Source: Lewinellaceae bacterium (GTDB lineage Bacteria > Bacteroidota > Bacteroidia > Chitinophagales > Saprospiraceae). Taken from it: a stretch of DNA of 64,000 bases. The DNA lies in assembly GCA_020636095.1 (NCBI GenBank), contig JACJYN010000007.1, positions 62,001-126,000 of the forward strand, given 5' to 3'. Under the pieces are notes generated by a model, which made no database searches, was not told the DNA's origin, and saw only the letters and a program-made list of their open reading frames with translations. The position numbers were made by a program, and so were the translations under genes. Shown here piece after piece: positions 1-9,200 of this stretch; position 1 is the stretch's first letter; each line of letters starts with the position of its first letter.

Positions 1-1
1 T

Positions 2-964
2 TACAATGCCGATAACGACCAGGTCATCCTTAGCGTGCCTACCTTCAATGAGGTCTGGATCATTGACAAAACCACCACTACCGAGCAAGCCGCAGGTAGC
101 TTCGGCGGCTTCGGCGGCCGCGGAGGAGACTTGCTCTACCGCTGGGGCAATCCGGCTGTTTACAAATCGGGCACAGCGGAAGACCAGACGCTTTTTTACC
201 AGCACGACATCCATTGGGTGGATGATTTTCTGGATTTCTCCAATCCGTATTTCGGCAGGTTGGCCGTGTTCAATAACCAGGTGGGAGAGGACTTCTCAAC
301 GGCGAATATCTTCAACCCCGGCTTTGATATGTACAAGTGGAGCTACCCTATGAGCGGCCAGGTTTGGGGCCCCAGTAGCTTTGACCTGACCATTCAGCAC
401 CCAGAACCCACGATGATGTATTCTACGGGGCTGTCCAGCATACAGGTTTTGCCCAACGGCAATTTCCTGATCTGTGTTGGCCGGTTTGGCTATTCCTTCG
501 AGATCACGCCCGATAACGAGATCGTCTGGGAATACAAGACGCCCCTGAACGGCGGTGCGCGGGCCAGCCAGGGCGATACGCTGGGGTTGAACAACAACCT
601 GACCTTTCGGATGAATAGGTTCCCGGCCGATTACGCTGCTTTCACGGACAGGGACCTGAGCAGCAAAGGGTGGATCGAGCTCAACCCGGATAGCACCTTC
701 TGTGAGCAGATTCTGCCCGCCAATGAGGCGTATACTACTTATGGATTGAAGTTATACCCCAACCCGGCCGCCAGCCAGCTGGTGATGGAATGGGAGGGCG
801 GCGTTTATGCCAGCCTGGAGGTATTCGATATCTGGGGTAAGCTGGTGCAACGATTCCAGGCGACGGGCGGCCGCAAATACCTCGATATTTCAGATTGGCG
901 CGAAGGAGTGTACTTCGTGCGCATCAATGGAATGGATGTGCGGAAGGTGATGGTAGTGCGGTGA
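2..964 (+). CDS. Arylsulfotransferase-like T9SS-secreted protein (5' partial)
   Basis: The reading frame is open from the window edge, so the N-terminus lies outside; an internal GTG at 35 is not taken as the start. The visible part has the repeated strand pattern of the bacterial arylsulfotransferase (ASST) propeller family, including GRGGDLLYRWGNP and YQHDIHWVDDF, which resembles the region around the family's active-site His. The last 70 or so residues (from LKLYPNPAASQ to the end) are a type A T9SS sorting domain, so the protein should be exported across the outer membrane and released or anchored. Substrate unknown. It converges with tyrS. Many such Bacteroidota proteins are annotated as sulfotransferases without biochemical proof. 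Confidence 0.75.
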   Translation, partial: YNADNDQVILSVPTFNEVWIIDKTTTTEQAAGSFGGFGGRGGDLLYRWGNPAVYKSGTAEDQTLFYQHDIHWVDDFLDFSNPYFGRLAVFNNQVGEDFSTANIFNPGFDMYKWSYPMSGQVWGPSSFDLTIQHPEPTMMYSTGLSSIQVLPNGNFLICVGRFGYSFEITPDNEIVWEYKTPLNGGARASQGDTLGLNNNLTFRMNRFPADYAAFTDRDLSSKGWIELNPDSTFCEQILPANEAYTTYGLKLYPNPAASQLVMEWEGGVYASLEVFDIWGKLVQRFQATGGRKYLDISDWREGVYFVRINGMDVRKVMVVR

Positions 965-990
965 CGTGGGGGGATGTTGTAGTGTATCGG

Positions 991-1017
991 TGTGTCAGTG
1001 AGTGACACACTGACACA
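991..1017. terminator. Hairpin between convergent genes
   Basis: Perfect 10-bp arms (tgtgtcagtg and its complement) around a 7-nt loop sit between the convergent arylsulfotransferase-like gene and tyrS. There is no clear T tract, so it could be a bidirectional terminator or only a copy of the gtgtatcggtgt-type repeat that also occurs around 20190-20412. Confidence 0.45.
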
Positions 1018-1025
1018 CAACAACC

Positions 1026-2300
1026 CTACTCCGCCACCACGATATACTTATTCTTTTTCCCGTTCTCCACCATCAGGTATTTGCCGTGGAGCAGTGCCTC
1101 GTGGCTGACCGTAGTCTCGTGGTCACTGATCTTGTCTTTATTGACGCTGATCGCGTTGCCCTTGATGGCGCGGCGGGCATCGCCTTTGGAGGCTACGATC
1201 CCGGTGTGTTCCGCCAGCAGGTCGACGATGTTGACGCCGTTGGCCAGGACATTTCTATCGACGGCAAAGCTGGGGATTTCGGCGGCGACGGTGGCCAGTT
1301 CGCCTTTGCCCAGTTCCAGGAGTTGCGCTTTGCTGGCCTGCCGGTTAAACAGCAGTTCCGTCACTTTGAGCACCGAGTGGTAGGTTGCTTCCGAGTGGAC
1401 GCGGACGGTAAGTTCCTCGGCCAGCAGGCGTTTGAGTTCCTGTGGGTTGCCGGCCAGCTCATTCTCCCGGGCTTCGATCTCTTCGCGGGACTTCAAGGTG
1501 AAGTAACGGGTAAATTTGGGTGTATCCGCGTCATCCGCGTTGATCCAGAACTGGTAGAACTGGTAAGGAGAAGTCAGTTCCGGATCCAGCCAGATGTTGC
1601 CCTCGGTGGATTTGCCGAACTTGGAGCCATCGGCTTTGGTCAGCAGGGGCGTGGTCATGGCGAAGGCGTGTTCCCCCAGGTTCTTGCGGATGAATTCGGC
1701 GCCGGAGGTAATGTTGCCCCACTGGTCGGAGCCCCCCATTTGGAGGCGGACGCCGTGCTTTTGGAACAGCACCTGGAAATCGTAGGCCTGTAGCAGCTGG
1801 TAGCTGAATTCTGTAAAGGAGATGCCGGTTTCCAGCCGCTTCTGCACCGATTCTTTGGATAGCATATAGTTGACCGTCAGGGTCTTGCCCACATCGCGCA
1901 GGAAGCCGAGCACGTTCATTTCCTTGTAAAAGTCCAGGTTGTTGACCAACAAGGCGCGGTTGTCGCCCCGTTCAAACTCCAGAAATTGATAGATCTGGTT
2001 TTTCTGGTGTTCCAGGTTGCCATCCAGCTCTTCGAAACTTTTCAGTTCTCTTTCGGCATCCTTCCCGGAGGGGTCGCCGATGCGGCCGGTGGCTCCGCCC
2101 ATTAGCACGACCGGCTGGTGGCCGGAGCGCTGAAAGAGGTCGAGCAGCATAATTTGTACGTAGTTGCCGATGGTCAGGGCCGGGGCGGTAGGGTCAAAGC
2201 CGATATAGCCTTTCATCATGCCCTGGTTGAGGGCTTCTTCAACACCGGGCGTTGCGTCCTGCAACATGCCCCGCCACTTGAGTTCTTCGATAAAATTCAT
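1026..2300 (-). CDS. tyrS: Tyrosine--tRNA ligase
   Basis: Class I aminoacyl-tRNA synthetase charging tRNA-Tyr, cytosolic. The 424-residue product has the usual bacterial TyrRS length. The signature-1 region reads FDPTAPALTIGN, and the KMSKS-type loop is KFGKS near residue 235. Tyrosine-pocket motifs (YQLLQAYDF, GGSDQWGNI) are present, and a C-terminal S4-like RNA-binding domain runs from about residue 355. The ATG at 2300 is chosen because the family begins there (NFIEELKWRG); an in-frame upstream extension to 2402 would overlap the neighbouring gene and has no similarity I recognise. A TAAATTTG promoter element lies 24 bp upstream. Confidence 0.97.
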   Translation of the reverse strand: MNFIEELKWRGMLQDATPGVEEALNQGMMKGYIGFDPTAPALTIGNYVQIMLLDLFQRSGHQPVVLMGGATGRIGDPSGKDAERELKSFEELDGNLEHQKNQIYQFLEFERGDNRALLVNNLDFYKEMNVLGFLRDVGKTLTVNYMLSKESVQKRLETGISFTEFSYQLLQAYDFQVLFQKHGVRLQMGGSDQWGNITSGAEFIRKNLGEHAFAMTTPLLTKADGSKFGKSTEGNIWLDPELTSPYQFYQFWINADDADTPKFTRYFTLKSREEIEARENELAGNPQELKRLLAEELTVRVHSEATYHSVLKVTELLFNRQASKAQLLELGKGELATVAAEIPSFAVDRNVLANGVNIVDLLAEHTGIVASKGDARRAIKGNAISVNKDKISDHETTVSHEALLHGKYLMVENGKKNKYIVVAE

Positions 2301-2323
2301 CACGTATTGGATTTTTACGGGCG

Positions 2324-2331
2324 CAAATTTA
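2324..2331 (-). promoter_or_regulatory. Promoter -7 element for tyrS
   Basis: On the minus strand this reads TAAATTTG, an exact match to the Bacteroidota -7 consensus TAnnTTTG. It lies 24 bp before the tyrS ATG, implying a very short leader. The -33 element is not clear. Confidence 0.5.
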
Positions 2332-2398
2332 GTCTTTTTGGCCAGTAATAAGAACTGAACTAACGATGGGATTGGCGGAAAGGTTTCTTTTAGGGGTA

Positions 2399-3145
2399 TC
2401 ACTTCACATGCGACACCTGATCCTCCTCCAGCAGCGGCATATACTTATATCGGAGGTAGAGCTGGACGGTGGCCAGCACGTCCTTTTCACAATAAAGAGA
2501 AAGGCGTTCCAGGTCTTTTTCTTCCCAGTAGACGCGGCCGACATCGCTGCCGTCGATATCATCTTTGGGGGAGGGGAAGCCCAGCACGGCGGCCAGCAGC
2601 TTGAGGGAAGTATAGTGTTTGCGGTCGCCGAATTTCCACATTTCCATGGTGTCCAGGATGTGGTTGGTTTCCCATGGTTTTTTACCGGCAATATTAAAAG
2701 GAGTGGGTAAGGGCAGTTGGTGGACGACCATACGGCGGCAAATGTACGGGATGTCAAACTCCTTGGAGTTGTGGCCGCAAAAGCCGTGCTTATTGGGGTT
2801 GTTATAGAATTTGAATACCATCTGGGAGAACTCGTAGAGCAGTTCTTTTTCGTTTTCGCTGGCGAAGGATTTCAGGCGGACCTTGAGGCGCTGGTCTTCC
2901 TTATCCCGGTGTACGACTCCAACGGAGATGCAGACGATCTTGCCAAACTCGGCGAAAATGGCGGCGCGTCCCTTGTAGAGCGCTGCATAATCGGGCTCTT
3001 CCTCGTCGGTATTGCGCGCCAGTTGCCGGGCTTTGATCTTCCACAATTCCTGAAAGTCTTCACTCAGGCCGTCAAATTCCGGCTTGCCGGAAACGGTTTC
3101 AATATCCAGGAAAAGAATATCGGCGATATCGATTTTTTCAGGCAT
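2399..3145 (-). CDS. PolB-like predicted 3'-5' exonuclease
   Basis: A 248-residue stand-alone DEDD-type exonuclease of the family called 'predicted 3'-5' exonuclease related to the exonuclease domain of PolB'. Motif I is FLDIET (D14, E16), motif II is GHNSKEFDIPY and motif III is YCEKDVLATVQLY, giving the acidic residues that bind two metal ions. Likely a cytosolic nuclease in DNA repair or RNA processing; the exact substrate is not established. It lies upstream of tyrS on the same strand, with 98 bp between its stop and the tyrS ATG. Start at 3145 gives the normal N-terminus just before motif I. Confidence 0.85.
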   Translation of the reverse strand: MPEKIDIADILFLDIETVSGKPEFDGLSEDFQELWKIKARQLARNTDEEEPDYAALYKGRAAIFAEFGKIVCISVGVVHRDKEDQRLKVRLKSFASENEKELLYEFSQMVFKFYNNPNKHGFCGHNSKEFDIPYICRRMVVHQLPLPTPFNIAGKKPWETNHILDTMEMWKFGDRKHYTSLKLLAAVLGFPSPKDDIDGSDVGRVYWEEKDLERLSLYCEKDVLATVQLYLRYKYMPLLEEDQVSHVK

Positions 3146-3383
3146 AGTGCAGTGTTTTTTAACGGTTTATCAGGCGAGCGTTTCAAACCATCAAAGCTAA
3201 GAAAAAAGCCTCGAAACCAAAGGCAGGTGAGTGGATGAATCCTTTCAAAAGCAGGATTTACAGGCTTGGAAAACGGAAAAATATTTTGGGGCATACAATT
3301 TTCTAAAATAAGGAGCCGTTTTATTCGCATCTGAAAACACGCATCTTTAACTAACTTTTAGCTAAACAAATTTTTAAAAAATT

Positions 3384-4409
3384 ATGGCTACTAGCAGTCC
3401 AAGTCCTACACCCACTAACTCCGGCCCTGGCAAGCAAAGCCAGTCACAACATCAACTCAAAATAGCGGCTATCGTTACCATTGCGGTGCTGGCTATCCTT
3501 TGTATTGTGTTGGTGGCTAACCTTGTGAGCAAGAACAAGGCCAACAACAACTTAACTTACGAACTGAACGAGTCCGAGCAACTCAAAGCCGAGTTGGAGA
3601 AGCAGTACTACGAGTCGCTCTCCGAACTGGAAGAACTGCGCGGCAGCAACGAAGAACTCAATTCACTGATCGAACAACAGAAGTCTGAACTCAAAGATTC
3701 TAAAGACCGTATCGAGGCCCTGTTGCGCGACAGCCGCAACCTGGCTCAGGCCCGCAAAGAGATCAAAAACCTGACCGCTCAGGTTGAGCAATACCTGGCG
3801 GAGATCAACCAACTGCGTCAGGAGAACGAACAGCTGACTGCCCGTACCGCTGAACTCAGCGAAGAGAATATGTCGCTGAATACGAACCTGGATTCCGCCC
3901 GTATCCGCAATATGGAACTTTCTTCTGCCAAGGCCGCGCTGGCCAGCGAGAAGGAAAACATCGAAGCGGAGCGTTCGTACCTGGCCAAAAAGGTCAACAT
4001 CGCCTCGGTGATCAAGGTCAATAACCTGGAAGCTACCGGTATGAAAATGAAGGGCAGCGGAAAGGCCGTCTCCCGCAGCAGCGCCAAAAATGTCGACCAG
4101 TTGCAGGTGTGCTTCAATACATCCGTCAACGAAGTGGCGGAGCCGGGGAACGAACAGTTCCTGGTTCGCATCATCAGCCCACTGGGCGAAACGCTGGCGG
4201 TCGAGGAAATGGGTTCGGGTATCTTCACCAACAGCGCCAATGGGGAGCAAATCCGCTATACCCAGGCCGAGGAGGTAGATTACAACCGGAACGAACAACA
4301 GGTCTGTACCCTTTGGTCTCCTAACCAAACCTTTGCCGAAGGCAACTACAAGGTCGAAGTATACAACAAGGGCTACCTGGCCGGCAGTACAACGCTGCGG
4401 CTGAAGTAA
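3384..4409 (+). CDS. Membrane-anchored coiled-coil protein
   Basis: The 341-residue product has a Ser/Pro/Gln-rich cytosolic start, one transmembrane helix (about residues 27-50, AAIVTIAVLAILCIVLVANLV) and a long coiled coil (about 60-205) rich in Glu, Leu and Gln. A C-terminal beta-rich domain follows (about 215-341) with two Cys and the phrase VRIISPLGETLAVEEMGSG. The layout suggests a periplasmic spacer presenting a small sensor or binding domain. I do not recognise a characterised family, although similar proteins are common in Bacteroidota. The stop codon touches the repeat at 4409. Confidence 0.8.
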   Translation: MATSSPSPTPTNSGPGKQSQSQHQLKIAAIVTIAVLAILCIVLVANLVSKNKANNNLTYELNESEQLKAELEKQYYESLSELEELRGSNEELNSLIEQQKSELKDSKDRIEALLRDSRNLAQARKEIKNLTAQVEQYLAEINQLRQENEQLTARTAELSEENMSLNTNLDSARIRNMELSSAKAALASEKENIEAERSYLAKKVNIASVIKVNNLEATGMKMKGSGKAVSRSSAKNVDQLQVCFNTSVNEVAEPGNEQFLVRIISPLGETLAVEEMGSGIFTNSANGEQIRYTQAEEVDYNRNEQQVCTLWSPNQTFAEGNYKVEVYNKGYLAGSTTLRLK

Positions 4410-4573
4410 GAGCTTGTCCAAAATTCAACAATCGGCCTGCAAACGTCCCTTTTTCGCTTATATTTCGTTGCGAAACCAGGCTTGATAGCGCTGCTATCAT
4501 CCTGAACCCGCGCCTCACCTAAGCAAAAAATGAACTGTTTTCGGCTTGAAGGCCGAAATTTGGACAAGTTCTA
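4409..4573. repeat. Inverted-repeat (MITE-like) element, copy A
   Basis: The ends are imperfect inverted repeats of 18 bp (agagcttgtccaaaattc at the left and gaaatttggacaagttct at the right, 16 of 18 pairing). The interior shares aaaaaatgaactgtttt with copy B at 36561-36770, next to the right end in both. No coding capacity. It begins within the stop codon of the preceding gene. Confidence 0.6.
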
Positions 4574-4590
4574 AGCTTGTTGTGAATGAT

Positions 4591-4630
4591 AAAAAAGCCG
4601 GAGTCCCTCGCTGGGTCTCCGGCTTTTTTA
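4591..4630. terminator. Intrinsic terminator
   Basis: A GC-rich stem aaaaaagccggag / ctccggctttttt with a 12-nt internal segment and a T run on both strands. It follows the coiled-coil gene and can act in both directions. Confidence 0.85.
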
Positions 4631-4710
4631 TTTCAAGGGGGTGAACAATTCTGCCGGCTCGGCAATTCTCTATAGGACGCGCACATTTGAAGCAGCCGCT
4701 AAACTATACC

Positions 4711-5160
4711 ATGCAGCAGAAAGAAAACAAACAGCAAGAAGAATTTATCAATCCCATTGATGAGGATAAGATCGCCCAAAACCCGCACCTCCTGCCTTAT
4801 GCCCACACGGTGGGAGGTGTGCAGATCAAACCGATGGACAAAGGGAAGGCCAAGGGGCGTGCGGTAACGGCTATGTACAAACAAACCGATATGCAGCTCG
4901 GCCAGATCAAAAAGCAGATCGAACTGCTGGCCCAACAGGCACAAGCCATTCAGCGCCGCATCTCCATATCCGAGCTGATCTACAAGGCAGAGATGAACTT
5001 TGAGCCCCTCATTGGTTTTACCTACCACCTCTATGAACGCCGTGAAGGAGACTATGTGCTTTCGATGGTTTCTCCCCGGGAATGGGGCCCGAACCCGCCC
5101 TATCGGTTTATTGCTACCGTCGAACTCTTGTCTGATCATACCTGGGAGGTGGGGGAGTGA
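4711..5160 (+). CDS. DUF2452 family protein
   Basis: A 149-residue soluble protein matching the DUF2452 family: a central GGVQIKPMDKGKAKGRAVTAMY segment, a helical stretch with QLGQIKKQIELLAQQAQAIQRR, then GFTYHLYER and a C-terminal beta region ending HTWEV. Function unknown; no signal peptide or membrane segment, so cytosolic. The ATG at 4711 is preferred over an in-frame TTG at 4687 because the family begins after that point. Its stop runs straight into a GGGAGA-rich low-complexity tract. Confidence 0.8.
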   Translation: MQQKENKQQEEFINPIDEDKIAQNPHLLPYAHTVGGVQIKPMDKGKAKGRAVTAMYKQTDMQLGQIKKQIELLAQQAQAIQRRISISELIYKAEMNFEPLIGFTYHLYERREGDYVLSMVSPREWGPNPPYRFIATVELLSDHTWEVGE

Positions 5161-5457
5161 GGGAGAGAGGGAGAGAGGGTGAGAGGGTGAGAGGGTGAGA
5201 GAGAGGGTGAATACTGCCGGGATCAATTTTCGTTACTATTTAGGTTAATTTTTAGTGATTTGCGAACTGCGAATACCAAACTGCGAGGGATAGTTCAAAT
5301 TTCTGTGTCTTCTGAAAAACGCCCCTTGATTTCCCGGAACTTGCGAACGGCGAACAGCGAATTCCGAACACTCCCAACTGCGAATCCCGAACCCGCCCAA
5401 TTCGATACGCCACACTTTTTTACTTTTGCGGCCGTTAACTATAAAAAATCAGGTAGC
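5161..5457. repeat. Low-complexity tract and dispersed repeat, no gene
   Basis: Positions 5161-5210 are gagagggtgaga-type low-complexity sequence. From about 5260 there is a dispersed intergenic repeat rich in gcgaac/gcgaat words. Its core at 5287-5332 is an exact 46-bp reverse complement of 31285-31330, and a second block (ggaacttgcgaacggcgaac...) at about 5337-5364 is also shared with the 31 kb copy. Confidence 0.75.
5421..5428 (+). promoter_or_regulatory. Promoter -7 element for the DUF1573 gene
   Basis: TACTTTTG matches the Bacteroidota TAnnTTTG consensus, 29 bp before the ATG at 5458. No convincing -33 element. Confidence 0.4.
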
Positions 5458-5856
5458 ATGAAGGCTCATTTATTTCTCCTTTCTTTTTTCTCACTTTCCC
5501 TCCTGGCATTCAGTTTGCCTTTGGGGCCAGGCCGCCAGTTCTCAACCGCTTCAAAAGTGGAATGGCTTTCGGAGGATACCCATGATTTTGGGGATATCCC
5601 GCAGAAAAAACCGGCGAGGTACGATTTCCGGTTCCGCAACATTAGCGGAGAGCCGCTGGTCATCGACAACGTGCGGCCCTCTTGTGGCTGCACGGTACCC
5701 AACTGGGATGCCGCAGCGGTTGCGCCGGACAGCATCGGCGCCATTTCCATTGAATACGACGCTCGTGACCTGGGGTACTTCAATAAAAAGGTGAAGGTGT
5801 ATTTTCACGGGCAGCGAAAGGCAGAGGTCTTGTACATTGAGGGTTGGGTAGAGTAA
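5458..5856 (+). CDS. DUF1573 secreted protein
   Basis: A 132-residue exported protein. Residues 1-18 or so form a signal peptide (MKAHLFLLSFFSLSLLAFS). The rest is a single DUF1573 Ig-like domain with the hallmark HDFGDIPQKKPARYDFRFRN, the conserved SCGCTVP motif and a closing VYFHGQ strand. DUF1573 domains are very common in Bacteroidota envelopes; their role is not defined. The ATG at 5458 is chosen because it starts the signal peptide; the upstream extension of the frame lies in a repeat. Confidence 0.88.
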   Translation: MKAHLFLLSFFSLSLLAFSLPLGPGRQFSTASKVEWLSEDTHDFGDIPQKKPARYDFRFRNISGEPLVIDNVRPSCGCTVPNWDAAAVAPDSIGAISIEYDARDLGYFNKKVKVYFHGQRKAEVLYIEGWVE

Positions 5857-6250
5857 AAGAGGGCGCCATTTGGCAGTCCCCCCCTCTATAGAAAGTCGTT
5901 ATGCAAATCTGGAAAATGGGGGGCGAAAGGTTAGAAGCCGGCCGAAATTTACAAGCGGCCTGCCGCAGTAGATACTTTAGCAGTCATAGTGTTTTTTCAC
6001 TCCCCTTATCAGTGCAAATCTGATTCCCCTTTATTTGAGATTGCTCTGATACGTTGCGGCCTTGTTTTTTGGGATGAGTAGGTAGCCCCTGAAACTCAGG
6101 CGCCGTGCCAAGAGGCGGCCCTCCTCCTCTCAAAGGTGCAACTATATTGTTGTGGGAATCTTCACGATTGTTCCGGTTTGTAAATTAACCTGGATCATTG
6201 CATCAATGATCCAGGCTATGGGTGTACGACTTTGGGATTTCCCCAAACGC
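5857..6250. other. Intergenic region without a gene
   Basis: A 394-bp stretch between convergent genes. It holds a perfect hairpin at 6189-6215 and otherwise no ORF, tRNA or recognisable motif. Confidence 0.6.
6189..6215 (-). terminator. Perfect hairpin, probable terminator of the leftward operon
   Basis: 12-bp perfect arms (cctggatcattg / caatgatccagg) with a 3-nt loop. Read on the minus strand it lies 36 bp after the stop of the phosphorylase gene and is followed by ttaattta, a weak U-rich tail. Confidence 0.6.
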
Positions 6251-9200
6251 TTATGCTCCCGTCAACCTTGGCGCTTTCTCCAGCCCTGGCAGCAGGCGCA
6301 CTTCTATGCGGACGATCTCCCCGGTGCGGCCGAAGATGCGGGCGCTTTCGGCGGCGCTGATCTCCAGGCTATCCAGTAGCTGGGTGGTTCCATTTTTGTA
6401 GAAAAGCGTCACTCCGCTTTTTTCCGACAGTTGATAAATAATGGGCGCCTGGCAGTAGGTGAAGCCCAGGCTGCCCGCAGGGAGCTCCAGTTGTTGCGCC
6501 TGTCCGTCGATATCGAAGTACCGGAAGGCGGCAGGCTGTTGCAAAAATTCTTCCCGGCTAAGGAGGCTGGGGTTGAAATGGATTCTGCCATCCTGAACCA
6601 GGGCGCCCAGCTCTCCGAACCGGGAGAGGATGTCTTCTTTTACCTGCCCGGTCATACCCGGTTGCTGTGCGCCGGCATTACCGGGCGTGTGGGAATAAGG
6701 GTCGCTGGGGAAGGCTCCGTATTCTTCGGGCGTTTTGTTAAAGCCAATGCCTTCGCGGATATCGTAGTAGTGCCCGGCCAGTTGTGCCACCACTTCGGGT
6801 TTTGCTCCCTTTTCTGCCGCCCATTCGTAATTCTCCTGGGCAGCCAGCACCAACTTGGAAACCATGTGCCAGTAAATGCAGCCCAGCCCTTCATAACCAA
6901 AGAAAGTGCCGGAGCGCCCGGTGAAAGACTGATGGTCGAAGATTTGTTCGAAGGCATCCAGGAGCAGCTTTTCATCTTTTTCAACGAGTTGGGCGTAGCC
7001 ATCGGCCTTCAACTGCAGCAGTGCCTTTTTCACACTTTGGGCGTTGTTGAAGCTGCCGTTGAAGTGATAATGGCCGAAGACGTCTTTCTCCACCAGGCGG
7101 TGGTCGCCATCGGCCAGCAGCTTTTGGATCAGAGCGGACCCTTCGGCCATCTCCTGCGGGATATTGTTCTTGTGCTTAAAACGGGGCAGTTGCCGATCCG
7201 GATAGAGGATGTAACTGTGCTGGTCTTTCCGGTACAGGCTGCTTTTGCGCAAGGCCTGCAGCAGCTCGGCGCTTTCGCTGGCCGACAGGTAGCCCGAACT
7301 GAGCACGGCCACCTGGCCTTCCAGCATCTCGTAGAGATAACCGATGGACAACTCATCTTTACTTTTAACTTTCAACAGGTTGTAGGCGTGATAAAGCTGG
7401 TCGGGGCGCTTATTGGCGCGGATGGAATGGCCCGCATATTTCAGGGAAAGATCGAAGAAGTGAAGCAGCTCTTTGGGGCGGATTTGTTTTTTCTCGCCCG
7501 AAAACCCTTTGCTATAGATGGCCTGTCGGTACTGGCTGCCGGCCTGGCCCAGGGCGTCCAGTATGGATTTCTTGTCTTTATCGGAGATCGGCCCGTTGAG
7601 CAGGTTTTGATGCTGGTCAAAGGCATGGGTGATGGCCTGTAACAATTCCGCCACTTCTACCGAAAGTTCAATGGGTTGTTCTACCTGGCGGAAGAGTTCC
7701 TGGCAAAACAGCTGGAACCGGTAAATATAGTACAACGTCACCATGGATACCCCGTGGCCGACGAGAGCGTTGTTGGCGTCGTTCCACTCCGGGCGCTGGG
7801 TATTCAGCCAAATCCCTCCTTCGGGGATGAAATTGGAAAATTTGGCCAGCACCGATACCAGCAGCTTTTCCGTGAGGTTGGCCAGGTGTACCTGTCCGTT
7901 GGCGTCCAGTGCGAGTTTACCATCGGCGCCCATCATTTTGACGCGTTCCTGGATAACTGCCTCCAGCTCATCATCGAAATCGACCGTATCGTAGGGGTTT
8001 TTCAGTAGCTCTTCGTATGCACGGATTCGGTAAGGCACGTTGGCATAAGAGAACAGGGGCCGGGTGAGCAGGCCGTGAAGGGCTTCGGGATGGTGCTTGC
8101 GGCTCAGCTCCAGTAGTTTGGCCAGGTAGATGATCTGATGGTCACCCCAGTAGCCGATATAAGACCAGGGGTCATCCGGCTCGATCACCTCCCAGTCGAT
8201 CCCATCGCGGGTGATGCGGTAGGGGTTATAACCATCCATAGTGGAGGCGTTGACGAACTTGCTGATCATGCTTTCGATGAAGCCAGGGTAGGAGAGGGCG
8301 AGGGCCTCCCAGTTCTGAAAGATATCCCGCCAGTTGCCCTGATAGTAGAGCTTTTGGGAACCATCCTCCTCTTTGATCTCGATGGAAAATCGATTCCAGG
8401 GGCGGCTGGGGTCGCCGTGCCGGCGGCTGAAGGTAAGGGGCAGGTATTCCGAGCAAAGGCGCTGCAGCTGGGGTTGTCCTTCTGCGGCGGCCCGGGAGAG
8501 CAGCTCCGGATAAGCGATCCTATCCGGCAGCGCGTCAAAGAAGGCTTTGAAATCCTGGTATAGCAGCTTGTTGGTGTTTTGGATGAAGCGCTGCAGATCA
8601 GCCTTTTCGAGGTCGTAATTATGGACGAACACCCCACCCCGCATCAGGTTGAACAAGACATTGGAAAAGTGGCGGTAGGAAGCTTCCGGATTATTGGTCT
8701 GTTGCAGTCCGTCGGCGCTCCCCACGATGCGGGCGAGATTCTCACTGCCCCGGGCGATATCGGCTTCCAGCCGGCCGGGTAAATCACTACTTTCCTGAAG
8801 CATCTTCTCCAATGCTGCCACATCGGACGGCCCCTGGTTGAGTTCGGCCACCAGATACCATTCCCGGTTTTCTCCTTTCGCCAGGTTCAACGCACTATTA
8901 ATGAAGTAGGCGCCCCGCTCTGCCCGGACGTCTTCCTCCTGGTGAATGGGCTTGCCTTGCCGGTAATGGTCTACCTGCAGGCCGCAGAGCAGATAGCGGG
9001 GTTTGTCCAGCCCGGTGCTCCACACGGTAGCCGCTTTCAGCGATTCACTGGGTTCCGCCTTGTCGACCGGGATGGAGCTGAGCAGGAATAGGCCGATGCC
9101 GGTTTCCGGCAGCAGCTCGTTCTTTTTGTAGGCGTCGATCAGGGTGCTGCGTTCGTTCTGCAGGTTTTTGTCCACGCCGTAGGGCAGCAGGTTCTGAATG